A program made the translations under genes and the position numbers. Below, in pieces: positions 23,299 to 37,002 of a stretch of DNA of 64,000 bases; the stretch's first letter is position 1, and each line of letters starts with the position of its first letter. The notes under the pieces were generated by a model that searched no databases, had not been told where the DNA came from, and saw only the letters and a program-made list of their open reading frames with translations. The DNA comes from Mugil cephalus (lineage: Eukaryota > Chordata > Actinopteri > Mugiliformes > Mugilidae): positions 12,204,616-12,268,615 of the forward strand of contig NC_061774.1 of assembly GCF_022458985.1 (NCBI RefSeq). The letters are read 5' to 3'.

Positions 23299-25689
23299 CT
23301 CAGGAGAGCTGTCAAAATCTCCAAACACTTCAGCAAAGTCTGATGGACTTTTCCTCAGAGTCTGGTCAGCAGGCAGCGTGTTGTCATTGTAAGATGTCAC
23401 AAACTTAAAGTCACTGGTTCTTGAACCTGTTGTCAGGTAGGCGTCATAGTTGTAAGCATTGCGTAAAGTTCCCGTGCCGTCAACATCTGCGTAATTAGGA
23501 GGGAGATAAGCGCTGGGGATGGCAACTGCTCCATCAAACAACAGTCTGGGCTTTCTCCTGCGACAAAACCTCACACCCAGGATGATGATGATGAAGGTCA
23601 GAAAGAAGGTGGACACAGACACCAGAGCAATGATCAGATAAGAAGTCAGTTTGGAATTCTTCTCATCATAAGAAATGTCCTTCAGTTCTGGCACCTCAGC
23701 CAAGTTATCAGAAATAAGTAAATACATGGAACAGGTGGCAGAGAGAGAGGGCTGTCCGTTATCTTTCACTGACACAATAAGGTTCTGTTTCATGCTGTCA
23801 GATTCTGAAATGTCCCGCTGTGTCCTGATCTCTCCACTGTGGAGACCAATAGTGAAAAGTCCCGGATCAGTGGATTTGACTATATGATAGGACAGCCAAG
23901 CGTTCTGTCCAGAGTCTGCATCCACTGCTATCACTTTGGACACCAGAGAGCCTCCATGTGCAGCTTTGGGGACCAGTTCTGTCATGAAAGAGTTTCCCTC
24001 TGGGGCAGGGTACAGTATCTGAGGAGAGTTGTCATTCACATCTGATATGAACACACTCACAGTCACGTTGCTGCTGAGTGGAGGAGAACCATTGTCTCTG
24101 GCCATCACGTTGACTTTAAAGCTTCTGAATTGTTCATAATCAAATGACCTCACAGCATGGATCACCCCTGTGTCTCCATTAACAGATACATAGGAGGATA
24201 CTGGTGCACCGTTCACCTCACCAGTTAACAGAGAATAAATCACTGTACCGTTTTGTCTCCAGTCAGGGTCTCGAGCAGTAACAGAACATAACGTGGAGCC
24301 AGGTTTGTTATTTTCACTCACATATGCACTGTAGGACCGTTCCTCAAACACAGGTGGATTATCGTTGATGTCAGCTACAGATAACTCAACAGTTTTAGAG
24401 GAGGACAGAGGTGGAGAGCCCTCATCAGTGGCAGTGATTGTAATGTTGTATTCAGACAATAGTTCACGGTCCAGTTGTCCTGTGGTCACCAGAGAATAAT
24501 AGTTTTTAATAGAAGGAACCAACTTAAAAGGGACATTTTGCTGAATGGAACAGCGAACCTGTCGATTTTTCTCAGAGTCTCTGTCCTGAACGTTAATGAT
24601 TCCCACCTCTGTACCAGGTGACACGTTCTCAGGTATGGGGTTAGTCAGGGATTTCAGATATATCACTGGAGGATTGTCATTTATATCAGTGATGCCAATA
24701 ATTACTTTTGCCTCTGAAGACAGACCATAACCATCTTTGGCCTCAATCATCACTTCATATTTAGATCCTTCTTCATAATCTATGACACCTGTTACTTGGA
24801 TTTCTCCAGTTTTCTGGTCGAGTGAAAACATCTTTCGTGATTTATCAGAGAGTCGACTAAATTCGTATGTCACTTCTCCATTTACACCTTCGTCTGCATC
24901 AGATGCACTTACTGTGATAACTGGGGTTTTCAACGGTGAGTTTTCGGGTATACTGGCTGTATATATAGCCTCCGTGAACACCGGAGCGTTATCATTAGCA
25001 TCGAGCACAATGACATGTATGAGTACTGTCCCGGATTTCTGTGGAGAACCACCATCCACAGCTGTCAGCAATAATTTCATTTCCTGCTGCTCCTCTCGGT
25101 CTAACTCCTTATCCAAAACTAACTCTCCGTATTTATTTCCAGAATTTGTCGTCTGACTGCTGAACACAAAGTGGGGGTTTTGTTGCAAGATGTACCTTTG
25201 AACGGAGTTCTGCCCTATGTCTGCATCATGCGCTGCATTAATGCGGTACCTCGCTCCTTTGTCTGCCGATTCTCTTATTTCAAGCTTTATAACATCCTTC
25301 GGGAAGATTGGTGCATTGTCGTTTATGTCCTGCACCTGCAGAGACAAGCGGTGTAACTCCAGCGGATTCTCTAACAGCAGGTCGAACCTTAGCACACACG
25401 AAGGCCTTTCTCCACAATGCTCCTCTCGGTCTATTCTCTCCGCAATGAATAAATCTCCGTTTCTCTGGTTAATTCCGCAGTACTGTCTGTCGCTTCCTTC
25501 CATGTCAACACGAGCTTTACGATTAAACAGTGTGACCAGCTCCAGTCCTAGATCCTTGGCAACATTTCCAATAACAGATCCGTGTTTCAGCTCCTCCTGT
25601 ACAGAATAGGTCAGGTCTCCGTGTGCGTAGCTCACGATCACAAAGAAAACGACAAAGCCAAAGCTCCGGAGAACGCATCGTTTATGCAT
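23299..25689 (-). CDS. pcdhg-like: V6: clustered protocadherin variable exon, type IV
   Basis: The exon codes for 797 residues from the ATG at 25689 to the donor (CCTGAG|GTAGGA; last base 23299). The signal peptide ends YAHG before [25 protein letters not shown], the EC1 signature of type IV. EC2 carries [24 protein letters not shown] and EC3 carries EFSRLSDKS. The EC1 stretch [14 protein letters not shown] differs from the [14 protein letters not shown] of its partner V9, which is otherwise nearly identical; this short patch lies in the trans-specificity part. The cytoplasmic segment ends GDFDSSPE, one residue different from the usual GDCDSSPE. It looks intact. Confidence 0.95.
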
Positions 25690-26934
25690 TCTGGTCGGAT
25701 AGTATTACACAAACTGAAGAACCTCGATTTCAAGCATTAAATCGCAGCACTTGATGAATATTTGAGGCTGTTATGAATGTGCCGCTGATATTGAATACTA
25801 GCGAACACAGAGCGATTGATCCCAATAATGGGTGGTGTGCAAAGAGGGACGAACATTTTATTTTTCCCTTAGCTGGTCTATAGTGACACCGTGAGTTCAA
25901 ATGGACATGTAACAGTTTAACAAAACTGAGGCAAATGCTCTTGATGAATTACTCAGCTATATGGCCTTAAAATTCAAATAAAATTGTACTTTAATAGACT
26001 ATTATCACATTTAGGAAGACTCCGTAATACATTCCCTTTCAACTCAAGTGACATTCTCCCTTTTCTATGTTAAACAAACGGTATAATGACAACAGCGTTT
26101 CACCCTAAAATAACCAAAGCATTTAAAATTGATAATAATAAACAGCATTCCCTGTGTTTTGAAACGCAATTGCCAAATGATTACTTTGGTGTTGCAGCTA
26201 AGTGTTAGAAGACTTCTTAAAAACTTGAAGGTGCCGACCTCTCAAATATGCAAGTGTCTAATATTCCATGAAAGACATGATGTCTCTGAATTGTCTTAAG
26301 TCTAGAAAAGTAATAACAAAAAGATCTAATTACAGAAACATACATAAATTAAAAGTAGAAGAAAGTCTATTTGTTTCATACTGTCCTGATTTAAAATAAA
26401 GAAAGATTAATGTTCATGTTACTCTGGGATATGTAGCAAAAGGTGACGAAAAATAATCTTTTATGGAAGAAGAATGTTAATAAGAAACAAATAAAACAAA
26501 AAAAAGCTGTTCATCAATAAGATCGGCCAAGGACATGACATTAATTTTTATCTGTAACTGTTTTACCATATTCCACTGATAGGACATTTTTTTCAGAATT
26601 TTTGTTGCCACATAATAAATCATAATTATAAAAAGGAACCACAGTTCACTTCCATAAGTTTGCAAACGCGTCTCACAAACATAGGATATAAAAATTCTTC
26701 AGATTAGAAAAATATGAGAAAAGATGCTCAACTGAATCAGAAGAAATACTTTAATGACCAAAAACAGACGGAAAAAAGGTCAAGCTGCAATGATAATCAA
26801 AAGAAGAGAGGAAGATGTGATAATTGCATGGTCACTGAGAAATTTATCATTCAGGAACAAACTATCAGGAAGTTGTACAGCCTGCTTGTTTGATTTGCAA
26901 ATGGGTGAACAAAATATGTCACAGCTGTTCCTAC
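25690..26934. other. Spacer between V6 and V7
   Basis: Non-coding and paralogous to 37003-38256 upstream of V9. It holds the V6 promoter element (25872-25896). Nothing else is recognised. Confidence 0.8.
25872..25896 (-). promoter_or_regulatory. CSE-like promoter element of V6 (CACT variant)
   Basis: The minus-strand core is GGTGTCACTATAGACC, 183 bp upstream of the ATG. It differs from the V2 element mainly by CACT for CGCT. A GGGTGG box is at 25830-25835. Confidence 0.68.
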
Positions 26935-29324
26935 CTCAGGAGAACTGTCGCAATCTCCAAACACGTCAGCAAAGTCTGATGGACTTTTCCTCAGAGTCTG
27001 GTCAGCAGGCAGCGTGTTGTCATTGTAAGATGTCACAAACTTAAAGTCACTGGTTCTTGAACCTGTTGTCAGGTAGGCGTCATAATTGTAAGCGCTGCGT
27101 AAAGTTCCTGTACCATCAACATCTGCATAGTTAGGAGGGAGATAAGCGCTGGGGATGGCAACCGCTCCATCAAACAACAGTCTGGGCTTTCTCCTGTGAC
27201 AAAACCTCACACCCAGGATGATGATGATGAAGGTCAGAAAGAAGGTGGACACAGACACCAGAGCAATGATCAGATAAGAAGTCAGTTTGGAATTCTTCTC
27301 ATCATAAGAAATGTCCTTCAGTTCTGGCACCTCAGCCAAGTTATCAGAAATAAGTAAATACATGGAACAGGTGGCAGAGAGAGAGGGCTGTCCGTTATCT
27401 TTCACTGCCACAATAAGGTTCTGTTTCATGCTGTCAGATTCAGAAATGTCCCGCTGTGTCCTGATCTCTCCACTGTGGAGACCAATAGTGAAAAGTCCCG
27501 GATCAGTGGATTTGACTATATGATAGGACAGCCAGGCGTTCTGTCCAGAGTCTGCGTCCACCGCTATCACTTTGGACACCAGAGAGCCTCCATGTGCAGC
27601 TTTGGGGACCAGCTCAGTCATGAATGAGTTGCCCTCTGGGGCAGGGTACAGTATCTGAGGAGAGTTGTCATTTATGTCTGATATAAACACACTGACGGTC
27701 GCGTTGCTGCTGAGTGGAGGAGAACCATTGTCTCTGGCCATCACGTGGACTTTAAAACTCCTAAACTGTTCATAATCAAATGACCTCACAGCATGAATCA
27801 CACCTGTGTCTCCATTAACAGATACATAGGAGGACACTGGTGCACCGTTCACCTCACCAGTTAACAGAGAATAAATGACTGTACCGTTTTGTCTCCAGTC
27901 AGGGTCTCGAGCAGTAACGGAACATAAAGTGGAGCCAGGTTTGTTATTTTCACTCACATATGCACTGTAGGACTGTTCCTCAAACACAGGTGGGTTATCG
28001 TTGATGTCAGCTACAGACAACTCAACAGTTTTATAGGAGGACAGAGGTGGAGAGCCCTCGTCAGTGGCAGTGATTGTAATGTTGTAATCAGACACTAGTT
28101 CACGGTCCAGTTGTCCTGTGGTCACCAGAGAATAATAGTTTTTAATAGAAGGAACCAACTTAAAAGGAACATTTTGCTGGATGGAACAGCGGACCTGCCT
28201 GTTATTATCAGAGTCTCTATCCTGCACATTAATGATGCCCACCTCTGTACCAGGTGACACGTTCTCAGGTATGGGGTTAGACAGAGATTTCAGTTGTATA
28301 ACTGGGGCATTATCATTAATGTCAGTAACTTCAATAATTAGGGTTGCATAAGACACTAATCCCAGACCATCTTTGGCACTAATCTGCATTTCATATGATG
28401 ACATTCTCTCGTAATCAATGCGTCCAGCTACTCTGACCTCTCCTGTTTTGGGATGTAAAGAAAATACGTCGCTATTTTCGTCTGAAACATGGTCAAATTC
28501 ATATGTAATCTCGCTATTTAACCCATCGTCTGCGTCAGTGGCACTCACTGTGATCAATAATGTGTCCACAGGAGAATTTTCGGGTAAACTGGCTTTGTAG
28601 ACAGTCTGGCTAAATACGGGAACATTATCATTAGCATCCAATACAGTAACGTGTATGACTACAGAGCCGGATCTCTGAGGAGAGCCTCCATCAAATGCGG
28701 TAAGTAACAACACAATCTCGTTTTTGTCTTCTCTGTCTAACTCCTTCTCTAAGACTAGCTCACAGTATTTCCGAGTACCTGCCTTCGTGTTCACGTTTAA
28801 TTTGAAATGGTCATTTTGTTGAAGTGAGTAGCCCTGAACGGAATTTTCTCCGATATCGCCATCGTGCGCTTCTCCAAGAAGAAAACGAGAACCCTTGACA
28901 GCCGATTCTCGTATTTCAAATTTAAATGATTCCTGTTTAAACTGTGGTGAATTGTCGTTGATATCTTGAACGCGGATATTAATACGATGTAGCTCCAATG
29001 GGTTTTCCAGTACCAGTTCCTGTTTTAGAACACATGATGCCTTTTTAGCACAAAGACCTTCCCTATCAATCCTTTCTTGTACAATCAACTCTCCAGTATT
29101 GAGATTAACGCCGCAATACTGAACGTTGTCATCCTCTGCATCGATACGGGCCTTGCGAGCAGACAGTCTTGCCAAATCAAGTCCCAGATCTTTAGCAATA
29201 TTTCCAATTACGGATCCACGTTTCATTTCCTCGGGATAGAGTAGCTCACATCTCCATTGACGCTGTGTAGAGACAGAAAAATAAAAGCAAGACCGCAGTG
29301 CAGGGAAAATGTGCAGCATCCCAT
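26935..29324 (-). pseudogene. pcdhg-like: V7: type II protocadherin variable exon with a 1-base frameshift near its start
   Basis: V7 is the type II partner of V4. From EC1 to the donor (last base 26935) the frame is open and has all domains. The expected start, the ATG at 29324, lies in a conserved signal-peptide sequence, but the run of four G in V4 (just before ATAGAGTAGC) is three G here at 29233-29235. The exon is 2390 bp where V4 has 2391. The signal peptide is therefore out of frame with the EC repeats. A second ATG at 29319 is in frame with the body and gives [16 protein letters not shown], a poorer signal peptide, so a protein could still be made. A homopolymer sequencing error is as likely as a real mutation. 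Confidence 0.85.
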
Positions 29325-29489
29325 TGTTAATAATTTAACTATGTACGTAAAATAACTCCAAACGGTGAGCTCTAGTCTTCAGATTAATGTCATGTCACGA
29401 AGCGTTTTACAAACCGCAGTACAATAGCACAAACACGCTCTGAACTCGTCGACAAAGAAGGGTGGGGAATGAGTGTGCCGTCCCGTTTC

Positions 29490-29514
29490 TTGGTACACAC
29501 TGACACCATGAGTA
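29490..29514 (-). promoter_or_regulatory. CSE-like promoter element of V7 (CAGT variant)
   Basis: Same core as V4 (GGTGTCAGTGTGTACC), 166 bp upstream of the ancestral ATG at 29324. Confidence 0.65.
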
Positions 29515-29573
29515 TTTCTTCAGATATAACAACGGGAAACTATTAGCGTTTTTTAAACTACTCCACTTATGAT

Positions 29574-29578
29574 GATAA

Positions 29579-29611
<33 letters not shown>

Positions 29612-29677
29612 GACTACTACTACTACTACTACTAATAACAACAACAACAACAACAACAATCATCATCCATCATCATC

Positions 29678-29709
<32 letters not shown>
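29574..29709. repeat. Compound trinucleotide microsatellite, second copy
   Basis: ACT, AAC, ATC and AAT repeats in the same order as at 16869-17000, with a CCATC interruption in the ATC part. Confidence 0.92.
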
Positions 29710-30863
29710 CCGAAAAGATGAAAACAACATAAACGCTTCAAAACTCAGTCTTGGAATCCTATGAGTTTTCTATGGTAGGCTAGAGTCATATGCAACAACA
29801 CTGAATATTATGTTGCGAGCAAACAAATTAATTACAATGCTCAACTGAAACAATCAAGACTGCACACTGATTTGAGGGATAACATTTATCACCAGGACTA
29901 TCACAGATGCACGAAGCCGAAGCCAAACTGCGGAAGAATAAACAACAAAACTCAATTTTCTCGTATGCATCATTTTATGAATATTTATGAAGGGAAATCA
30001 ACTTCTTTATAGTATCAGCTGAAAGACTATTCAGTAATATCGCCTAAAAGTGACAACATATTCACAGGCACTATTTAAACAAACATGATCTCCTGAAGAC
30101 CCCGAAGAATGAACTCAACAACGAGATAACGGCATTAGCAAAAAAAGAAAGAAAAAAAAAAAACATCCTGATGAAGCATAATGTTACCAAGGTTCAGTAC
30201 CAAGGACAGCTCTAAGCAAAAGACCCAGAAATAGTTCCTGGAGATGAGGTTACTATTAAATCAGTTTGGGAAAATAGGAGGAATAAAAATTTCCTTGACA
30301 ACTTATATCTGGGAAGAAAGCAACATGATAGAAATCTACAGGAACTCCAGATGCATTACCCTGTCCACTGACTGTACTGAAAAATATCTATAAATAAGTA
30401 GCAATGCTACTGGCAACTTTTAAAGAAGTGTATTATCACTACTACATGTGACGAAGTCAAACATGATTACAGGTGTGAAATATACAAGCAAAACCATCAG
30501 TCAAGACACAGATGTCAGAGAAACCATAAAAACATAGGAATTCCACTCAAGGCATGGAAAAAGAGCAAACTATGGAATGATGATGAATCATTTCTGAACA
30601 ATATAGAAAAGAAATTAAGCATCCTCTACAAGAGGAGAGGTAGTTCAGTAAAACTCTTAAGGTATCATCACACTAAACGTGGCCACTTGGACACCTTGTA
30701 ACAAAGTTAGAAGAATTGAATGAACAGCTTGTGTATACTCAACAACTGCATCATGTGTTTTTGTAAGAATAAAAAAAATCATGAAGGCAAAGAACCTCTT
30801 CAGTGGTTTCACTGCATGATTAAATTACAAATAGTTGAAACATTATGTCACATCTGTTCCTAC

Positions 30864-33254
30864 CTCGGGAGAACTGTCACAATCTCCAAACACATCTGCA
30901 AAGTCTGAAGGACTTTTCCTCAGAGTCTGGTCAGCAGGCAGCGTGTTGTCATTGTAAGATGTCACAAACTTAAAGTCACTGGTTCTTGAACCTGTTGTCA
31001 GGTAGGCGTCATAATTGTAAGCGCTGCGTAAAGTTCCTGTGCCGTCAACATCTGCGTAGTTAGGAGGGAGATAAGCGCTGGGGATGGCAACCGCTCCATC
31101 AAACAACAGTCTGGGCTTTCTCCTGTGACAAAACCTCACACCCAGGATAATGATGATGAAGGTCAGAAAGAAGGTGGATACAGACACCAGAGCAATGATC
31201 AGATAAGACGTCAGTTTGGAATTCTTCTCATCATAAGAAATGTCCTTCAGTTCTGGCACCTCAGCCAAGTTATCAGAAATAAGTAAATACATGGAGCAGG
31301 TGGCAGAGAGAGAGGGCTGTCCGTTATCTTTCACTGCCACAATAAGATTCTGTTTCATGCTGTCAGATTCAGAAATGTCCCGCTGTGTCCTGATCTCTCC
31401 ACTGTGGAGACCAATAGTGAAAAGTCCAGGATCAGTGGATTTGACTATATGATAGGACAGCCAGGCATTCTGTCCAGAGTCTGCGTCCACTGCTATCACT
31501 TTGGACACCAGAGAGCCTCCATGTGCAGCTTTGGGGACCAGCTCAGTCATGAGGGTGTTGCCCTCTGGGGCAGGGTATAGTATCTGAGGAGAGTTGTCAT
31601 TCACGTCTGATATAAACACACTGACGGTCGCGTTGCTGCTGAGTGGAGGAGAACCATTGTCTCTGGCCATCACATGAACTTTAAAACTCCTGAACTGTTC
31701 ATAATCAAATGACCTCACAGCATGGATCACTCCCGTGTCTCCATTAACAGATAGATAGGAGGACACTGGAGCACCGTTCACCTCACCAGCTAACAGAGAA
31801 TAAATCACTGTACCATTTTGTCTCCAGTCAGGGTCTCGAGCAGTAACAGAACACAACGTGGAGCCAGGTTTATTATTTTCACTGACATATGCGCTGTACG
31901 ACTGTTCTTCAAACACAGGTGGGTTGTCATTGATGTCAGCTACAGATAACTCAACAGTTTTAGAGGAGGACAGAGGTGGAGAGCCCTCATCAGTGGCAGT
32001 GATTGTGATGTTGTAATCAGACACTAGTTCACGGTCCAGTTGTCCTGTGGTCACTAGAGAATAATAGTTTTTAATAGAAGGAACCAACTTAAAAGGGACA
32101 TTTTGCTGGATGGAGCAGCGGACCTGCCTGTTGTTCTCAGAGTCTCTGTCCTGAACGTTAATGATGCCCACCTCAGTACCAGGTGACACATTCTCAGGTA
32201 TGGGGTTAGACAGGGAGTTCAGTTGTATAACTGGGGCATTGTCATTTATATCTGTCACTTCAATAATTAAAGTGGCATATGAGGCCAATCCTAATCCATC
32301 TTTAGCACTGATCTGCATTTCATAGGACGTCTCCTTTTCATAATCAATATCTCCAGTAACTTTGACTTCTCCTGTTTTGGAGTTGAGTGAGAAAATTTGG
32401 TTTTCATCTGAAACATGGTCAAATCCATAAGTAACTTCACCATTCACTCCCTCATCTGCATCTGATGCACTCACAATAGTCACCAATGTGTCCACAGAAG
32501 AGTTTTCTGTCAAACTGGCTTTATAGACAGTCTGGCTAAACACTGGTGCATTATCATTAGCATCCAATACAGTAACGTGTATGACTACAGAGCCTGATCT
32601 CCGAGGAGAGCCTCCATCAAACGCGGTAAGTAACAACACAATCTCATTTTTGTCTTCTCTGTCCAACTCTTTCTCTAAAATCATTTCACCATATTTTCGA
32701 CCACTGCCTTTTGAATTTACATTTAATTTGAAATATTCATTCTGCTGAAGGGAGTAGTCTTGAACAGTATTCTCTCCGATATCGCCATCATGTGCTTCAT
32801 CAAGAAGAAAACGAGAACCCTTGTCAGCTGATTCCCGAATCTCGAATTTAAGCGATTCCTCTTTAAACTGTGGTGAATTGTCGTTGATATCCTGAACACG
32901 GATACTAATACGGTGTAGCTCCAATGGGTTTTCCAGTACCAGCTCCTGTTTTAGAACACATGATGCCTTTTTACCACAAAGACTTTCTCTATCAATCCGT
33001 TCTTGTACAATCAAATCGCCGGTATTGAGATTAACCCCGCAATACTTAACGTTGTAATTCTCGGCATCGATACGGGCCTTGCGAGCAGACAGTCTTCCGA
33101 AATCTAGTCCCAGATCGTTTGCGATATTTCCGATTACAGATCCGCGTTTCATCTCCTCAGGGATGGAGTAGCTCACGTCTCCATTGGCGAGGTGGAGAGC
33201 CAGAAAAATAAAAGCCAGACCGCAGTGAAAATGGGAAAATGTACAGCATCCCAT
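30864..33254 (-). CDS. pcdhg-like: V8: clustered protocadherin variable exon, type III
   Basis: The exon codes for 797 residues from the ATG at 33254 to the donor (last base 30864). It is the partner of V5 and shares its 3' flank almost exactly. EC1-EC3 differ from V5 at scattered residues, for example [10 protein letters not shown] for [10 protein letters not shown] in EC3 and [11 protein letters not shown] for [11 protein letters not shown]. The EC2/EC3 linker is the regular DANDN. EC6 starts with GNTLMTELV where nearly all other exons have GNSFMTELV. The cytoplasmic segment starts CHRRKPRLL and ends GDCDSSPE. It looks intact. Confidence 0.95.
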
Positions 33255-34611
33255 TTTTAATACATTAACTCAATCACTGCTAAGTACGTAAAATAACTGC
33301 AAAAAAAGCTCTAGTCTTCACATTAATGTCATGTCACGAAGCGTCTCACAAACCGCAGTACAATAGCACAAACACGCTCTGAACTCGTCGACAAAGAAGG
33401 GTGGGGAATGAGTGTGCCGTCCCGTTTCTTGGTACATACTGACACCATGAGTATTTCTTCAGATATAACAACGGGAAACTATTATCTTTTTTTTTTCTTT
33501 TTTTCCTTCTTTTTTTTTTAGCTCTTTCAAAAAACTTGTTAAATGAAGCGGCAAAAACAAAGCAGCTTCAAAACTTAGTCTTGGACTTCTATGAATTAAT
33601 TATGGCAACTAGGTTAATAAACAGCAGCACTGACTATTACGTCCAGAGCAAACAACGCTCCACTGAAACAATCAAGAGTGCACACTGATTTGAGGGACAA
33701 CATTTGTCACCAGGACTATCACGGATACACGAAGCCATACAGCAGAAGAATAAACAACACAATTTAATTTTCTTGATTGGAACATTTTATGAATATTTAC
33801 CAAGAGAAATCAACACTTCCACAGTATCAGTTCAAAGACGATTCATTTAAATCTCATAAAAGCAACAACATATTCGCACAAACTATTTAGACAAACATGG
33901 TCTCATGAAGATCCCGAAGAGTAAGATTCAACAATGAGATGATGAAATCAAGGTTAAGTCCCAAGGACAGCTCTAAGTAAAAGACCAGAAAGAGATCATA
34001 GTTATGAGGTTACTAACAGTTCAGTTCAGAAAAACAGGGGGAAAAAAAGAAAAAAAAGTTCAACGGTAATATGAGAGAAAACTACAGGAGATTCCGATGC
34101 ATTAAAGAAGTGTATACAGTCACTTCTATTTGTGTTGATGTCAAATGATGTCAAACATCATTACACGTGCCAAATATATAAGCAAAACAATAAGCAAAGC
34201 TGCAGATGTCAGACATTGTTTTGTTTGTTTGTTTTTGTTGTTTTAAGTGGCAGCTCCCCTCAGGGCATGGTGGACATAGAGCAAATGGTGGAATGATGTT
34301 GAATAATTTCTGAACAATGCGGAAAAATGTAAGCATCCTTTACTGGAGAAAAAGGAAAACATTTCTACAATATATTGTTGAACTTTTGTTCAGTGAAACT
34401 CAAATGGTATCATCATAATAAATGTGACCACTTGGATACTTTGTAACCAAGTTAGAAGTATTTAATGAACAGATTGTGTTTGTTGAGCGACTGCATGATA
34501 TTATTTTGTAAAAATAAAAACATCATTAAGGTAAATTAATTATTCAGTGGTTTCATTGTCTGGAAAATTAAATTACAAAGAGGTGAAACAATATGTCACA
34601 GCTGTTCCTAC
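33255..34611. other. Spacer between V8 and V9
   Basis: Non-coding and paralogous to the V5-V6 spacer. It holds the V8 promoter element (33429-33453) and T-rich runs near 33485-33520. Confidence 0.8.
33429..33453 (-). promoter_or_regulatory. CSE-like promoter element of V8 (CAGT variant)
   Basis: The minus-strand core is GGTGTCAGTATGTACC, 175 bp upstream of the ATG, with one base different from V5. Confidence 0.65.
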
Positions 34612-37002
34612 CTCAGGAGAGCTGTCACAATCTCCAAACACTTCAGCAAAGTCTGATGGACTTTTCCTCAGAGTCTGGTCAGCAGGCAGCGTGTTGTCAT
34701 TGTAAGATGTCACAAACTTAAAGTCACTGGTTCTTGAACCTGTTGTCAGGTAGGCGTCATAGTTGTAAGCGTTGCGTAAAGTTCCTGTGCCGTCAACATC
34801 TGCATAGTTAGGAGGGAGATAAGCGCTGGGGATGGCAACTGCTCCATCAAACAACAGTCTGGGCTTTCTCCTGCGACAAAACCTCACACCCAGGATGATG
34901 ATGATGAAGGTCAGAAAGAAGGTGGACACAGACACTAAAGCAATGATCAGATAAGACGTCAGTTTGGAATTCTTCTCGTCATAAGAAATGTCCTTCAGTT
35001 CTGGCACCTCAGCCAAGTTATCAGAAATAAGTAAATACATGGAACAGGTGGCAGAGAGAGAGGGCTGTCCGTTATCTTTCACTGCCACAATAAGGTTCTG
35101 TTTCATGCTGTCAGACTCAGAAATGTCCCGCTGTGTCCTGATCTCTCCACTGTGGAGACCAATAGTGAAAAGTCCAGGATCAGTGGATTTGACTATATGA
35201 TAGGACAGCCAGGCATTCTGTCCAGAGTCTGCATCCACCGCTATCACTTTGGACACCAGAGAGCCTCCATGTGCAGCTTTGGGGACCAGCTCAGTCAAGA
35301 AGGAGTTGCCCTCTGGGGCAGGGTACAGTATCTGAGGAGAGTTGTCATTCAGATCCGATATGAACACGCTCACTGTCACGTTGCTGCTGAGTGGAGGAGA
35401 ACCATTGTCTCTGGCCATCACATGGACTTTAAAGCTTCTGAACTGTTCATAATCAAACGACCTCACGGCATGAATCACCCCGGTGTCTCCATTAACAGAT
35501 AGATAGGAGGACACTGGTGCACCGTTCACCTCACCAGTTAACAGAGAATAAATCACTGTACCGTTTTGTCTCCAGTCAGGGTCTCGAGCAGTAACAGAAC
35601 ATAAAGTTGAGCCAGGTTTGTTATTTTCACTCACATATGCACTGTAGGACTGTTCCTCAAACACAGGTGGGTTGTCATTGATGTCAGCTACAGATAACTC
35701 GACAGTTTTAGAGGAGGACAGAGGTGGAGAGCCCTCGTCAGTGGCAGTGATTGTAATGTTGTATTCAGACACTAGTTCACGGTCCAGATGTCCCGTGGTC
35801 ACCAGAGAATAATAGTTTTTAATAGAAGGAACCAACTTAAAAGGGACGTTTTGCTGGATGGAACAACGAACCTGTCGATTTTTCTCAGAGTCTCTGTCCT
35901 GCACGTTAATGATTCCCACCTCTGTACCAGGTGACACATTCTCGGGTATGGGGTTAGTCAGGGATTTCAAATATATCACTGGAGGATTGTCATTTATATC
36001 AGTGATGCCAATGATTACTTTTGCCTCTGAAGACAGACCATAACCATCATTGGCCTCAATCATCACTTCATATTTAGATCCTTCTTCATAATCTATGACA
36101 CCTGTTACTTGGATTTCTCCAGTTTTTTGGTCGAGTGAAAACATCTTTCGTGATTTATCAGAGAGTCGACTAAATTCGTATGACACTTCTCCATTTACAC
36201 CTTCGTCTGCATCAGATGCACTTACTGTGATAACTGGGGTTTTCAACGGTGAGTTTTCGGGTATACTGGCTGTATATATAGCCTCCGTGAACACTGGAGC
36301 ATTATCATTAGCATCGAGCACAATGACATGTATGAGTACTGTCCCGGATTTCTGTGGAGAACCACCATCCACAGCTGTCAGCAATAATTTCATTTCCTGC
36401 CCCTCCTCTCGGTCTAGCTCCTTATCCAAAACTAACTCTCCGTATTTATTTCCAGAATTTGTCGTCTGACTGCTGAACACAAAGTGGGGGTTTTGTTGCA
36501 AGATGTACCTTTGAACGGAGTTCTGCCCTATGTCTGCATCATGCGCTGCATTAATGCGGTACCTCGCTCCTTTGACGGCCGATTCTGTAATTTCAAGCTT
36601 TATAACATCCTTCGGGAAGATTGGTGCATTGTCGTTTATGTCCTGCACCTGCAGAGACAACCGGTGTAACTCCAGCGGATTCTCTAACAGCAGGTCGAAC
36701 CTTAACACGCACGAAGGCCTTTCTCCACAATGCTCCTCTCGGTCTATTCTCTCCGCAATGAATAAATCTCCGTTTCTCTGGTTAATTCCGCAGTACTGTC
36801 TGTCGCTTCCTTCCATGTCAACACGAGCTTTACGAGCAAACAGCCTGTTCGCCTCCAGTCCTAGATCCTTGGCAACATTTCCAATAACAGATCCGTGTTT
36901 CAGCTCTTCCTGTACAGAATAGGTCAGGTCTCCGTGTGCGTAGCTCACGATCACAAAGAAAACGACAAAGCCAAAGCTCCGGAGAACGCGTCGTTTATGC
37001 AT
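34612..37002 (-). CDS. pcdhg-like: V9: clustered protocadherin variable exon, type IV
   Basis: The exon codes for 797 residues from the ATG at 37002 to the donor (last base 34612). It is the partner of V6 and differs by few residues: [14 protein letters not shown] in EC1, EITESAVKG at the start of EC2, and [10 protein letters not shown] in EC3 where others have [10 protein letters not shown]. The EC5/EC6 linker reads SDLNDNSPQ instead of SDVNDNSPQ, which keeps the calcium ligands. EC6 reads NSFLTELV. The cytoplasmic segment starts CRRRKPRLL and ends GDCDSSPE. It looks intact. Confidence 0.95.

Larger units (their letters stand above)
29325..30863. other. Spacer between V7 and V8
   Basis: Non-coding. 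It aligns with the V4 upstream region, without the Tc1-like element, and shows the intact pre-insertion locus around 30443-30676. It has the V7 promoter element (29490-29514) and the compound trinucleotide repeat (29574-29709). Confidence 0.85.
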
